The notes: a model not told the origin generated them from the sequence alone. DNA of 64,000 bases from Microbacterium sp. C5A9 (GCF_022627955.1 NZ_JABXGD010000005.1:124001-188000); one strand, 5' to 3'. Counted from the first letter of the stretch, positions 1-8,645 are shown. Numbers and translations: made by a program.

Positions 1-515
1 TCGGCGCGGCCTGCATCATCGCCGCCTGGTTCTACACCGGCGGCAAGCGCCCCTACGGGTACAACGCCCTCGGCGAGGTCTTCGTCTTCATCTTCTTCGG
101 ACTCGTCGCGACCCTCGGCACCACCTGGGTGCAGGCCTTCGAGCTGCCGCAGCAGGCGTGGCTCGGAGCCATCGCGGCAGGGCTGTTCGCCTGTGCCGTG
201 CTGCTCGCCAACAACCTGCGCGACATCGACCAGGACCGCGTGGTCGGCAAGCGCACCCTGACTGTTCTGATCGGCAAGCGCGCCACGCAGGTGCTCTTCA
301 CGCTGTTCGTGCTCGTGCCCTTCGGCATCCTGATCTTCCTGGCGCTGCTGTACCCGATCGCGTGGATCGGACTGCTGGCGCTGCTCGCCGGACTCCCGGC
401 GATCCTGATCGTCTGGACCTACCGTCAGGCGAAAGAGCTCGTGATCGCCCTGGCGCTGACCTCGCTCACGGCGCTTCTGTATGCGGGCGCGCTGTTCTGG
501 GCGTTCGCCGGCTGA
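1..515 (+). CDS. menA: 1,4-dihydroxy-2-naphthoate polyprenyltransferase, C-terminal part
   Basis: Partial gene whose 5' end lies before the window; the open frame begins at base 3. MenA is a UbiA-family membrane enzyme that prenylates 1,4-dihydroxy-2-naphthoate to give demethylmenaquinone. The visible part holds the motif YTGGKRPYGYNALGEVFVF and the second aspartate-rich motif NNLRDIDQDRVVGKRTL, typical of MenA, followed by three to four hydrophobic membrane segments and a stop after FAG. menD, menF and ubiE lie 31-37 kb further on, so the pathway is scattered over this window. The gene converges on the DUF4229 gene. Confidence 0.93.
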   Translation, partial: GAACIIAAWFYTGGKRPYGYNALGEVFVFIFFGLVATLGTTWVQAFELPQQAWLGAIAAGLFACAVLLANNLRDIDQDRVVGKRTLTVLIGKRATQVLFTLFVLVPFGILIFLALLYPIAWIGLLALLAGLPAILIVWTYRQAKELVIALALTSLTALLYAGALFWAFAG

Positions 516-573
516 GAACCACGGTCGACGTCGTCGTGGAACGGGAGGGCGGCCCGGGCGCGGCGGTTCGCCT

Positions 574-891
574 TCAGCCGCGCGGCGAAGTCCCCGCGCT
601 GTCGGAATCGGGACGCCCGGCGCCGTCGATCGCCTCGTCCTCGGCATCCGCGTCGGCCTGAGCGGCCTCGCTGCGTCCGCCCCGACGCTCGACGAGACGG
701 GCCGAGGCGTCGGCGAGAGGAGCCCGCAGGAACAGCATCGAGATGCTCACGCCGATGAGGGCGGCGAAGATCGCGGCCAGCCACCAGAACTCGCGGAAGA
801 TCGGGAAGAAGAACCACAGCACGGCCAGCGGGACGAGGAAGGCCAACAGCCGCAGCACGGTGTAGACGAGGAAAGGCGCACGGTTCTTCAC
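574..891 (-). CDS. DUF4229 family small membrane protein
   Basis: A 105-residue protein with two close hydrophobic segments (about residues 8-27 and 34-54) and an acidic, probably disordered tail, matching the DUF4229 family of actinobacteria, whose function is unknown. The GTG start at 889-891 has no Shine-Dalgarno sequence. Instead TAGACT (898-903 on the complement) lies six bases before it, indicating a leaderless transcript. It converges with menA; from general recollection this family often sits between menA and a PLDc_N gene, which here is 30 kb away. Confidence 0.82.
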   Translation of the reverse strand: MKNRAPFLVYTVLRLLAFLVPLAVLWFFFPIFREFWWLAAIFAALIGVSISMLFLRAPLADASARLVERRGGRSEAAQADADAEDEAIDGAGRPDSDSAGTSPRG

Positions 892-940
892 CCGGACAGT
901 CTACGTTCGCGGTCTGAGGCTCCGGCTGAGAGCCCGATCG

Positions 941-1843
941 CTACGGGTCGATTCCGAGGGCGCTGAACGGGATGCCGCGCACCACGCGATGCCACGGATG
1001 CTCGCCGAGAGACCACAGCAGCTTCGCGTCGAGGTCGAGCGCGAGGTCCTCGCAGCCGACCGGCAGCGGTACTCGGTCGCGCTCCAGGGCGTCTCGGGGT
1101 CCGGTCCACAGGGCTCCCGGGTGCATCCGGTCGGACTGCGACACGAAATGGCGCTCGCCCCAGCGCACCGCGCCCTGCATCCGGGGGAGGCCCGGAGAGA
1201 AGCGCTCCTGCTCCTCGAAGCGGCCGTCGGCGGTGTCGGGCACCGTGAACTCCGCGATCCTCCCGGAGTCCGCCGTCAGATACTCGCCGATCAGCACCCG
1301 CCGCAGGGGAGCGCCGTCGGCGTCGAAGACCCGGCCGAGATACGAGCAGCGCAGGTCGACGGGATGCACGCGCGTGCGCACCGCGACCAGAGCGGATGCG
1401 CGCACGCCCCGCCCCGAGAGTCCGGCGACCCGGCGGGCATCGGCCCCGCGCACCCGACGGATCGCCGACAGGTCGAACTCCCAGATGCCTCGCCCCGTGG
1501 CAGCGACGAACAGTCGATCGCCGAACCACGCCAGACCTCCGGCGTGGATCGGCGCGGGCTGCAGCATCCCGTCCTCGTCGATCGCGAGCAGCACGTCGAG
1601 GTGCCGGGAGCGTTCGAGGTCGACGAACGCGATCCGCGAGGCGAGATGCGTGCCGTCGAGCTTCTGCCGGAACCAGCTCACGGCCAGAGTGCGCCTGCCC
1701 CGCCACTCGCCGAGGTCGACGCCCTGGGGATACCAGCGGCGGGTCCAGGTGCGCGCACTGAGCCAGCGCAGGTCGACGGTGCCGCGGTGTCTCTGGCGCA
1801 CCGGGCGCCACGTCGTTCCGAACGGCCACAGCATGTGACCCAT
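941..1843 (-). CDS. conserved protein of unknown function, possible beta-propeller
   Basis: About 300 residues from the ATG at 1843 (MGHMLWPFGTTW). The frame stays open to 1999, but the upstream residues look like shadow translation. I do not recognise the family. No signal peptide or membrane segment is evident. The protein has recurring beta-rich stretches such as GGLAWFGDRLFVAATGRGIWEF and DLDAKLLWSLGEHPWHRVV, which resemble propeller blades, and many Trp and Arg residues. It reads away from the adjacent glycan locus, so a role there is not implied. A regular -10 six bases before the start is not visible. Confidence 0.6.
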   Translation of the reverse strand: MGHMLWPFGTTWRPVRQRHRGTVDLRWLSARTWTRRWYPQGVDLGEWRGRRTLAVSWFRQKLDGTHLASRIAFVDLERSRHLDVLLAIDEDGMLQPAPIHAGGLAWFGDRLFVAATGRGIWEFDLSAIRRVRGADARRVAGLSGRGVRASALVAVRTRVHPVDLRCSYLGRVFDADGAPLRRVLIGEYLTADSGRIAEFTVPDTADGRFEEQERFSPGLPRMQGAVRWGERHFVSQSDRMHPGALWTGPRDALERDRVPLPVGCEDLALDLDAKLLWSLGEHPWHRVVRGIPFSALGIDP

Positions 1844-1989
1844 CGTCGCCGATCGGAACCGGAGACGCGAACCGGAGCGCGAGCCCACGGTGCGAGACAC
1901 CGGTGCGAGACACCGCGCGTTCACCTCGGCGTCCCCGATCGGCAAGGAACGCCTGGCACCATGCCGAGACCGTCCACCCCGGGAGTTCC

Positions 1990-3000
1990 GTGCGCACACC
2001 GCTCGTCACCGTCATCCTTCCTGCCAAGGACGCGGGTGCGTACATCGGCACGACGCTCGAGACGCTGACCCGCCAGTTCGACGACCCCGCGGCACTGAAG
2101 CTCGTGGCGATCGACGACGGCTCGCGCGACGACACCGGCACGCTCATGCGGCGGTACGCCGAGAGGTTCCCGCACGCCGAGGTCATCGCCAATACGACCC
2201 CTCGCGGGCTCGCGACCGCACGCAATCAGGGACTCGCGCACGTCGAGGGCGAGGCGTTCTGCTTTCTCGACGGCGACGACTGGATGCAGCCGCGGCGCCT
2301 CGACGTGCTCGCTCGCCGACTCGGCGACCTCGGCTGCGACCTCCTCCGCACCGACCATGTGACGGTCACCGACGGCGTGCGCGCGCTGAAGCCTGCGCCG
2401 TATCCGTGGCGAGACGCCGTCGCGTCGCCGCGGGACGCGATCCTCCCCGAAGACGAGCCGACCATGGTCGACTATCCGTTCGCCTGGGCCGGGATCATGC
2501 ATCGCCGGGTGCTCGACGACGGCCTGGCCAGGTTCACACCCGGGCTGTTCACAGCGGAGGACCGCCCGTGGATCTGGCGCCTGCACCTGCAGGCCCGCTC
2601 GTTCGCGGTGGTCGATGCGCCGGCGCTGCTGTATCGGCGCGGAGTCTCGTCGTCGCTCACGCAGGTGCGCGATCGGCGGCAGCTCGACTTCGTGCGGGCG
2701 ATGCACGAGGTCCTCGACATCGTCGAGGCCGATGCCGAGGCGGAGCGCTTCCTGCCGAAGGCGGTGTGGACGGTGCTCGCCCTGAGCTCCCGCCACCTGG
2801 TGCGCGCTCGCCGCATGACCCCGGCACTGCGCGCCGAGATGCGCAGCGGCATCCGCGGTCTTCTCGGGCGCCTGCCCGACCGTGACACGGGAGCGGTGCT
2901 GGCGCGGCTCGACGGTCCACGCCGCCGGGTGCTGGCGTCCCTGCTGCGGTCGGTGGGAGCGGGCTCGGCGGACGTCGGAGCGGCCGGAGCGCGCGCATGA
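1990..3000 (+). CDS. family 2 glycosyltransferase
   Basis: A 336-residue GT-A type transferase. The N-terminus LVTVILPAKDAGAYIG, the nucleotide-binding DDGS (about residues 42-45) and the metal-binding DGDD (about 94-97) are classic GT2 motifs, and TAEDRPWIWRL near residue 190 looks like the acceptor-side ED motif. The GTG at 1990 is chosen because GT2 homology begins directly after it and GGGAG lies five bases before it; an upstream ATG at 1903 adds unrelated residues. It is the first gene of the surface-glycan locus and overlaps the next gene by ATGA. Donor and acceptor cannot be told from sequence. Confidence 0.88.
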   Translation: MRTPLVTVILPAKDAGAYIGTTLETLTRQFDDPAALKLVAIDDGSRDDTGTLMRRYAERFPHAEVIANTTPRGLATARNQGLAHVEGEAFCFLDGDDWMQPRRLDVLARRLGDLGCDLLRTDHVTVTDGVRALKPAPYPWRDAVASPRDAILPEDEPTMVDYPFAWAGIMHRRVLDDGLARFTPGLFTAEDRPWIWRLHLQARSFAVVDAPALLYRRGVSSSLTQVRDRRQLDFVRAMHEVLDIVEADAEAERFLPKAVWTVLALSSRHLVRARRMTPALRAEMRSGIRGLLGRLPDRDTGAVLARLDGPRRRVLASLLRSVGAGSADVGAAGARA

Positions 3001-4355
3001 CCCAGCTCTTCGCGCTGCACAGCGCCTACGGGCTCGCGACCGCCGCCGCGGCCCTCGACGGGGGGCTGCTGGGCGAACGGGGCGAGCGACTGCTGGTGCC
3101 GTTCCATTCGTCACGTGTGCCCGAGACCTCGATCGGCATCGTCGCGGACCCCGCCCTCGCGGGCCTGCGCGCCCGCTTCGACCGCGCCGAAGATCTCGAC
3201 GAGCTGCTCGGGCCACGGCATCCCGGGTCGTGGGCACCGGAGCCCGACGATCTTCCCCTGCTGCGGCGCCTGCTGACACGCGCATGGGGCCTCGACGACG
3301 ACCTCGAGATCCTGCTGCAGAGTCCCCAGGTGGCCCCGGCGCGCACCCTCATGCTGGTCTTCCCGCACGCGCGCATCACGATCATCGGCGACGGCCTGAT
3401 GACGTACTCGCCGATGCGCATCGCGCTGCCGCACACCGTGACCGCGCGCATCGGACGGGTCGTGCACGCCGACGTGGTGCCCGGGGTCGTGCCGCTCGTC
3501 GCCTCTCCGCACGCCGAGCCCGTGCCGGTGCCACCCGGGCTGTTCGGCGCCGTGCTGCGCGAGGTGGCCGATGCCGTGGGCGACACCGACGGCGACGGCG
3601 CCGTCGACCGCGACGACCGGTCGACGGTGCTCGTGCTCGGGCAGTACCTGTCGGCGCTCGGGCTCGTGAGCGAGTCGGAGGAGGTCGCGCTGCAGAGCGC
3701 GATGATCGACCGGGCAGCGACCCGCGATCCGCAGCGCATCGTCTTCAAGCCGCACCCGTCGGCGCCGCCGCGTCTCACCGACGCGCTGCGCGATCGGGCC
3801 GCGTTCCACGAGATCGCGTTCCACGAGTATCGAGGCGCGCTCTCTGCCGAGATGCTCGCCGAACGCCTCGACGCCGTCGCGGTCATCGCCGGCTTCTCCA
3901 CCGCGCTCCCGACCGTGCAGACCGTGTTCGGTCGCGAGATCGACGCAGTGGGTGCCGACACGGTTCTCGCGCGCCTCTCGCCGTATGAGAACAGCAACCG
4001 GGTGCCGGCGACGATCGTCGACGCGCTCACCCGGCGCGACTCGCCCCACCGCGATCCCGCGCGGATGCAGCTGCTGGTCGACGCGGTCGGGTATGCGATG
4101 CAGCCGACCGTGGCCAGGCATCTGCGTCCGCGTGCAGAGGCCCTGCTCGCCGACCTGCCCGCGGGGGAACGCGAGCGATACTTCAGCGCGGAGCGGCTGA
4201 CCGAGCTGCGCCTGCCCGGCGCCCCCGCCGAGAGAGTGGTGCGACGTGCGCTGCGTCCGGCGGGCGGGATCGGCCGTGTCGAGGAGCTTCGGCTCACCGC
4301 ACTCGGCGCACGACGGCGTCTCGTCAGAGCATGGCGAGCTATCAGAGGACGGTGA
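2997..4355 (+). CDS. polysialyltransferase-family protein (PF07388-like)
   Basis: A 452-residue cytosolic GT-B type protein resembling the bacterial alpha-2,8-polysialyltransferase family. Signs include a GDG motif (about residues 131-133, in the place of the D/E-D/E-G sialyl motif), the HP motif in FKPHPS (about 250-255), and a serine-rich GFSTALPT near 299. Such enzymes transfer a nonulosonic acid from its CMP form onto a growing chain at the inner membrane. It overlaps the GT2 gene by four bases and is followed after four bases by neuA, consistent with translational coupling. Whether it polymerises the sugar or adds single units is not known. Confidence 0.8.
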   Translation: MTQLFALHSAYGLATAAAALDGGLLGERGERLLVPFHSSRVPETSIGIVADPALAGLRARFDRAEDLDELLGPRHPGSWAPEPDDLPLLRRLLTRAWGLDDDLEILLQSPQVAPARTLMLVFPHARITIIGDGLMTYSPMRIALPHTVTARIGRVVHADVVPGVVPLVASPHAEPVPVPPGLFGAVLREVADAVGDTDGDGAVDRDDRSTVLVLGQYLSALGLVSESEEVALQSAMIDRAATRDPQRIVFKPHPSAPPRLTDALRDRAAFHEIAFHEYRGALSAEMLAERLDAVAVIAGFSTALPTVQTVFGREIDAVGADTVLARLSPYENSNRVPATIVDALTRRDSPHRDPARMQLLVDAVGYAMQPTVARHLRPRAEALLADLPAGERERYFSAERLTELRLPGAPAERVVRRALRPAGGIGRVEELRLTALGARRRLVRAWRAIRGR

Positions 4356-4359
4356 CGGG

Positions 4360-4443
4360 ATGACCCCCGAGACGACGATGACCCCCGCGACGACGACCCC
4401 CGAGACGACGACGACCCCCGAGGCGACGGAGACCCCCGCAGGC
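4360..4443 (+). repeat. degenerate 15-18 bp coding tandem repeat at the neuA 5' end
   Basis: About five imperfect units of the form ACGACCCCCGAGACGACG encode MTPETT / MTPATT / TPETT / TTPEAT / ETPAG. The units are in phase with the reading frame, so changes in copy number by whole codon multiples would alter only the length of the N-terminal tail. Confidence 0.75.
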
Positions 4444-5628
4444 AGGAGTGCGTCGACAGGAGCGGCGGCGGTGACGGTCGCGATCATCCCCGCGCGGGGT
4501 GGATCGAAAGGCGTCCCGCGCAAGAACGTGCGGCGCGTGGGCGGGGTGCCTCTCGTGGAGCGTGCGGTGCGCAGCGCGCTCGCGGCCGACGGCATCGACC
4601 TCGTGGTCGTGTCGACGGACGACGACGAGATCGCCGCGGTGAGCGCGGCCGCCGGGGCGCGCATCGTGCGGCGCCCTGCCGAGATCTCCGGCGACACGGC
4701 GTCATCCGAGAGCGCGATCCTGCACGTGCTGGACGAGCTCGCGCGGGCGGGGGAGCAGGTCGATGTCGTGGCCTTCCTGCAGGCCACCTCGCCGTTCATC
4801 CCGAGTGACGCCCTGTCGGAAGCCGTGACCGAGGTGACAGAGGGGCGAGCAGACAGCGTCCTCTCCGCCGCCGAGACCTTCGGGTTCCTGTGGCGGCGCG
4901 CCGGCCAGGAGACACCCGACGCCGGCGCCGCCGTCGCGCTCAACCACGACGCCGCCCACCGCCCACGCCGACAGGATCGCGAACCGCACTTCCTCGAGAC
5001 CGGTGCGTTCTACGTGTTCCGTGCCGACGGATTCCGCGAGGCGGAGCACCGCTTCTTCGGGCGCGTCCGCATCGTCGAGGTGCCCGAGTGGTCGGCGATC
5101 GAGATCGACGACGAGCAGCAGCTGCGCATGGCCCGAGCGCTCGCCGCCCTGTACGAGTCGCCCGAGCGGATCCCGGTGCGCGCGGTCGTGACCGACTTCG
5201 ACGGGGTGCACACCGACGACACGGCGACCATCGATGCCGACGGCGTCGAGAGGGTGCGGGTCAGTCGGGAGGACGGCATGGGGGTGTCGCTGCTGCGCAC
5301 AGCCGGCATCCCGATGCTCATCCTGTCGACCGAGGTGAACCCGGTCGTGCGGGCGCGGGCCGACAAGCTCCGCGTGCCGGTGCTGCACGGCATCGACGAC
5401 AAGGAGTCGGCGCTGCGGGGCTGGGCGGCGGAGAACGGCATCCCGCTCGCCGAGATCGCGTACCTCGGCAACGACGTCAACGACCTGCCCGCCCTGCGCA
5501 TCGTCGGATGGCCCGTCGCGGTCGCCAACGCGCATCCGCTCGTGATCGACGCGGCACGCGTCGTGCTGCGTCGGGTCGGCGGGCAGGGGGCCGTCCGCGA
5601 GCTGATCGAACGGGTGTTGCCGGCCTGA
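4360..5628 (+). CDS. neuA: CMP-nonulosonate synthetase fused to a KdsC-like HAD phosphatase
   Basis: A 422-residue two-domain protein. Residues 1-28 are a Thr/Pro/Glu repeat. The cytidylyltransferase domain starts with IIPARGGSKGVPRKN (about 42-56), the CMP-sialate synthetase nucleotide loop, and includes FLQATSPF and LETGAFYVF. The C-terminal HAD domain has DFDGVHTDD (nucleophile Asp about 279), DKESAL and GNDVND (about 370), as in KDO-8-P phosphatase and in the HAD domain fused to animal CMAS. It is predicted to activate a nonulosonic acid with CTP and perhaps first remove a 9-phosphate. The ATG follows the previous stop by four bases. Confidence 0.9.
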   Translation: MTPETTMTPATTTPETTTTPEATETPAGRSASTGAAAVTVAIIPARGGSKGVPRKNVRRVGGVPLVERAVRSALAADGIDLVVVSTDDDEIAAVSAAAGARIVRRPAEISGDTASSESAILHVLDELARAGEQVDVVAFLQATSPFIPSDALSEAVTEVTEGRADSVLSAAETFGFLWRRAGQETPDAGAAVALNHDAAHRPRRQDREPHFLETGAFYVFRADGFREAEHRFFGRVRIVEVPEWSAIEIDDEQQLRMARALAALYESPERIPVRAVVTDFDGVHTDDTATIDADGVERVRVSREDGMGVSLLRTAGIPMLILSTEVNPVVRARADKLRVPVLHGIDDKESALRGWAAENGIPLAEIAYLGNDVNDLPALRIVGWPVAVANAHPLVIDAARVVLRRVGGQGAVRELIERVLPA

Positions 5629-5713
5629 CCGCCGCCGGTAACCGTCAGGCCTCCCGTCGTTCACACTCGGCGCGTACCCAGGGGAGAAGGCCATTTCGAC
5701 CACCGGAGGAATC

Positions 5714-6586
5714 ATGACTGTCAGCATCGGCTCGCGCGTCATCGGAGGCGGTCACCCCGCCTATCTCATCGCCGAGATCGGCCTGAACCACAACGGTGAC
5801 GTCGACATCGCCAAGCGGCTGATCGACGTCGCGGCGAAGGCGGGCGCCGACGCCGTGAAGTTCCAGAAGCGCACCCCCGAGATCTCCACCCCCGAGCACA
5901 TGCGCGATGTGCCGCGCGAGACGCCGTGGGGCACCATGAGCTACCTCGACTATCGCCGCCGGGTCGAGTTCGGCCGCGACGAGTACATCGCGATCGGCGA
6001 CCACGCCACGATGCAGGGCCTCGACTGGTTCGCCTCGCCGTGGGACGTGCCGAGCGTCGACTTCCTCGAAGACCTGAACGTGGTGGCCCACAAGGTCGCC
6101 TCGGCCAGCCTCACAGACACCGAGCTCCTCGTCGCGCTGCGCGAGACGGGCAAGCCGATCATCCTCTCGACCGGCATGTCGACGATCGAGCAGATCGACC
6201 GCGCGCTCGCCACGCTCGGCACCGACCGCGTCGTGCTCATGCACGCGACGTCGACCTATCCGCTGGAGCCCGAGGAGGCGAACCTCCGCGCCATCGCCAC
6301 GCTGCGCGACCGCTACCCCGGAGTCCCGGTCGGCTACTCGGGGCACGAGCGCGGTCTGCAGATCTCCCTCGCGGCGGTGGCGATCGGGGCCGTGGCGGTC
6401 GAACGTCACATCACCCTCGACCGCACCATGTGGGGCTCCGACCATGCGGCCTCGCTCGAGCCGACCGGTCTCGATCACCTCGTGCGCGACATCCGGGTGA
6501 TCGAGGCGGCGCTGGGCGACGGGGTCAAGCGCGTGTTCGACAGCGAGCGCGCGCCGATGGCCAAGCTGCGTCGCGTCTCGGCGTGA
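5714..6586 (+). CDS. neuB: nonulosonic acid (N-acetylneuraminate-type) synthase
   Basis: A 290-residue TIM-barrel enzyme of the NeuB family, which condenses phosphoenolpyruvate with a hexose (ManNAc, ManNAc-6-P or Man-6-P) to make a nine-carbon sugar acid. Family motifs are clear: AEIGLNHNGDVDIAKRL, ADAVKFQKR, ILSTGMS and ERHITLDRTMWGSDHAASLEP. GGAGGA precedes the ATG at a proper distance. The protein ends right after the barrel; the C-terminal SAF (antifreeze-like) domain of typical sialate synthases of about 350 residues is missing. No UDP-GlcNAc 2-epimerase (NeuC) lies nearby, so the substrate is open. Confidence 0.92.
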   Translation: MTVSIGSRVIGGGHPAYLIAEIGLNHNGDVDIAKRLIDVAAKAGADAVKFQKRTPEISTPEHMRDVPRETPWGTMSYLDYRRRVEFGRDEYIAIGDHATMQGLDWFASPWDVPSVDFLEDLNVVAHKVASASLTDTELLVALRETGKPIILSTGMSTIEQIDRALATLGTDRVVLMHATSTYPLEPEEANLRAIATLRDRYPGVPVGYSGHERGLQISLAAVAIGAVAVERHITLDRTMWGSDHAASLEPTGLDHLVRDIRVIEAALGDGVKRVFDSERAPMAKLRRVSA

Positions 6587-6597
6587 CCGGGTCGGGC

Positions 6598-8001
6598 ATG
6601 AGCGGTGCGGGCATGAGCAGGTCGGAAGGGCTGCGGGTCGTCGCGATCGCCGACGCCGACTCGTTCGTGAAGTGGTCGGCGTCGCTGCTCGGCGGTGTGC
6701 CCGGCATCCGCCCGCACCTGCTGCTCGTGGCGACGCCGCTGACCGCGAGCGTCGAGCAGCAGCGTACGGCGCTCGCCGGCACGGGGTTGGCGACCGAGAA
6801 CGTCACGCGCATCGCGTTCGCGCGTGCAGCGGCGTGGCTCGAGGGCCAGCGACCCGATGTGGTCCTGCTGGCCGGGCGCGGGCCGTTCGTGCGCCTGATG
6901 GGCCGGGTCGTCGACGCGCTCACCCACCGACCCGTCGTCGTGGCGGGGCTGCCCGGCATGGCGATCCCCGCCCAGCGCGGTGCGCTGGACTATCGCAGGC
7001 ACGCCGACCTGCTCGTCGTGCACTCGCATCGGGAGGAGCGTGCGTTCACCGAACTCGGAAGCCGCATCGGAGTGCGCGTGCCGACCGCGCTCGCGACCCT
7101 CCCGTTCGCGCGGTCGAGGTCTCGGATGCTCCAGGCCGACCGTGCGCGCGTGCTCGCCGCAGACGCCGGCCGCCCGGCGGGCACGCTCGTCGCGGAACGC
7201 CCCGATGTGCCGCGCCCGGTGCGGGCCCCGGCGACCGACATCGTCTTCGCGGCCCAGGCGCTCGTGCCCGTCGGCCGCGACGAGCGTGCGGAGATCGCGG
7301 CGACGCTGGTGCGCACGGCCGAGGCCGACCCGAACCGCCGCGTGGTGGTGAAGCTGCGCTCGCGGCCCGGCGAGTCCGAGACGCACCTGGAGCGCGATCC
7401 CTATCTCGAACTGCTGCCGGTGCGGCGGCCGCAGAACCTCGTCGTCTCGTACGACTCGATGGCGCAGGCGCTCTCGACCGCTGCGGGTCTCGTCACGGTC
7501 AGCTCGACAGCGGCGGTCGAGGCCGTGGCTCTCGGAGTTCCGGTGATCGCACTCGATTCGTTCGGGGTGAGCAAGAGCCTGCTCAACACCGTGTTCGTCG
7601 GCAGCGGGCTGCTCGGTGGACGCAGTGAGGTCGTGGCGGGTCGCTTCCGGCACGCGCACCCCGACTGGCTGCGCGACAACTACTTCCATCCCGCGGCCGA
7701 ATCGACCTGGTGGAGGCATGTCGAACAGCTCGTGGCGCTGCGCCGGGCAGGCGCCCTGCCGGTGCGACGCGTGCCCGCCGCGCGCGGCGGAGCCATGCAC
7801 GAGGCGTGGCACCGCGCGAGCGTGCTCGGATCCGAAGACCGCACGCTCGGCGGCGCGGCCGTCCTCACGCTCGGCGTGCCGGCGACGAGGATCCTCGGGG
7901 CGGTCCGTCGGCGACGCACCGCGGGCGGCGGCACCTGGGCCGATGCGGCCACCGATTTCACGCTCGAGCCCAACCCGTTCCACGACTCGATCCGACGCTG
8001 A
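6598..8001 (+). CDS. DUF6716-type putative glycosyltransferase
   Basis: A 467-residue protein resembling the actinobacterial DUF6716 group of putative GT-B transferases. The C-terminal half has VVVKLRSRPGES, then TVSSTAAVEAVALGVPVIAL, the same arrangement as the HP and serine motifs of CMP-sialate and CDP-glycerol transferases. Three in-frame starts compete: GTG 6583 (overlapping the neuB stop as GTGA), ATG 6598 and ATG 6613; I chose 6598. It is the last gene of the glycan operon and probably transfers a nonulosonic acid or another acidic unit. No membrane segments are seen. Confidence 0.75.
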   Translation: MSGAGMSRSEGLRVVAIADADSFVKWSASLLGGVPGIRPHLLLVATPLTASVEQQRTALAGTGLATENVTRIAFARAAAWLEGQRPDVVLLAGRGPFVRLMGRVVDALTHRPVVVAGLPGMAIPAQRGALDYRRHADLLVVHSHREERAFTELGSRIGVRVPTALATLPFARSRSRMLQADRARVLAADAGRPAGTLVAERPDVPRPVRAPATDIVFAAQALVPVGRDERAEIAATLVRTAEADPNRRVVVKLRSRPGESETHLERDPYLELLPVRRPQNLVVSYDSMAQALSTAAGLVTVSSTAAVEAVALGVPVIALDSFGVSKSLLNTVFVGSGLLGGRSEVVAGRFRHAHPDWLRDNYFHPAAESTWWRHVEQLVALRRAGALPVRRVPAARGGAMHEAWHRASVLGSEDRTLGGAAVLTLGVPATRILGAVRRRRTAGGGTWADAATDFTLEPNPFHDSIRR

Positions 8002-8020
8002 GCGTCGGCGTCGCTGAGCG

Positions 8021-8623
8021 TCAGCGGCCGAGCAGTGCGCCCACCTGCGTTCTGACGTCGTCGGCGATCTCGTCGATGCCCGCCTCCGCGTTCACGCTCG
8101 CCGCCATCGTGACGAACATCGCCGCGGACACGATCCGGGCGAGGACGGGCGCACGCTGCTCGTCGATCTGCGGGTCGCGGAGCAGGATGCCGCTGAGGGC
8201 GCTCTCGGTGTCCCCGACGATCCGGAGCGCCTCGAGGTGGTGCGAATCGACCGGTCTGCCGAACACCATCTCGCGGAGGTAGGTGCGGCCGTTCTCGACG
8301 TGCACGCGATTGCACTCGATGATCGGTCGGAGGAGCGACATGATCGCGTCGACGATGTCCGACGTGGCCGCGGCCGCCTCTCGTCCGGTCTCCAGCGCCT
8401 CGGCGTAGTGCGCGTTCTGCACGAGCAGCAGCAGCTCGCCCTTCGTCTTGGCGTAGAGGAACAGCGTTCCGGTGCCGACATCCGCCTTCTCGGCGATCTG
8501 CTGGGTGGTGACGTCGTCGATGCCGTGCGCGGCGAAGAGCTCGGCGGCGGCCGCCGTGATCCTCTCGAGCTTCTGCTGCTTGTTCCGCTCGCGGCGCCCG
8601 AGAGGTGTGGCCTGGGTCGACAT
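8021..8623 (-). CDS. TetR/AcrR family transcriptional regulator
   Basis: A 200-residue regulator. The N-terminal helix-turn-helix is canonical (ITAAAAELFAAHGIDDVTTQQIAEKADVGTGTLFLYAKTKGELL, about residues 24-66); the helical C-terminal half would bind an unknown ligand. The ATG at 8623 has GAGGGGA just before it; the frame continues to 8686 without support. It diverges from an SDR and an oxidoreductase gene, and the shared 109-base spacer holds an inverted repeat, so it probably represses those two genes and itself. Confidence 0.92.
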   Translation of the reverse strand: MSTQATPLGRRERNKQQKLERITAAAAELFAAHGIDDVTTQQIAEKADVGTGTLFLYAKTKGELLLLVQNAHYAEALETGREAAAATSDIVDAIMSLLRPIIECNRVHVENGRTYLREMVFGRPVDSHHLEALRIVGDTESALSGILLRDPQIDEQRAPVLARIVSAAMFVTMAASVNAEAGIDEIADDVRTQVGALLGR

Positions 8624-8645
8624 CGGGAATCCCCTCGGAATAGAA

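Noticed and set aside
3111..4943. 610-codon minus-strand frame in the glycan locus
   Set aside because: Shadow of the polysialyltransferase and neuA genes, with repeat-derived low-complexity stretches.
5926..6612. Upstream extension of the DUF6716 frame through neuB
   Set aside because: The extra residues are an out-of-frame reading of neuB; the real start is near 6583-6613.
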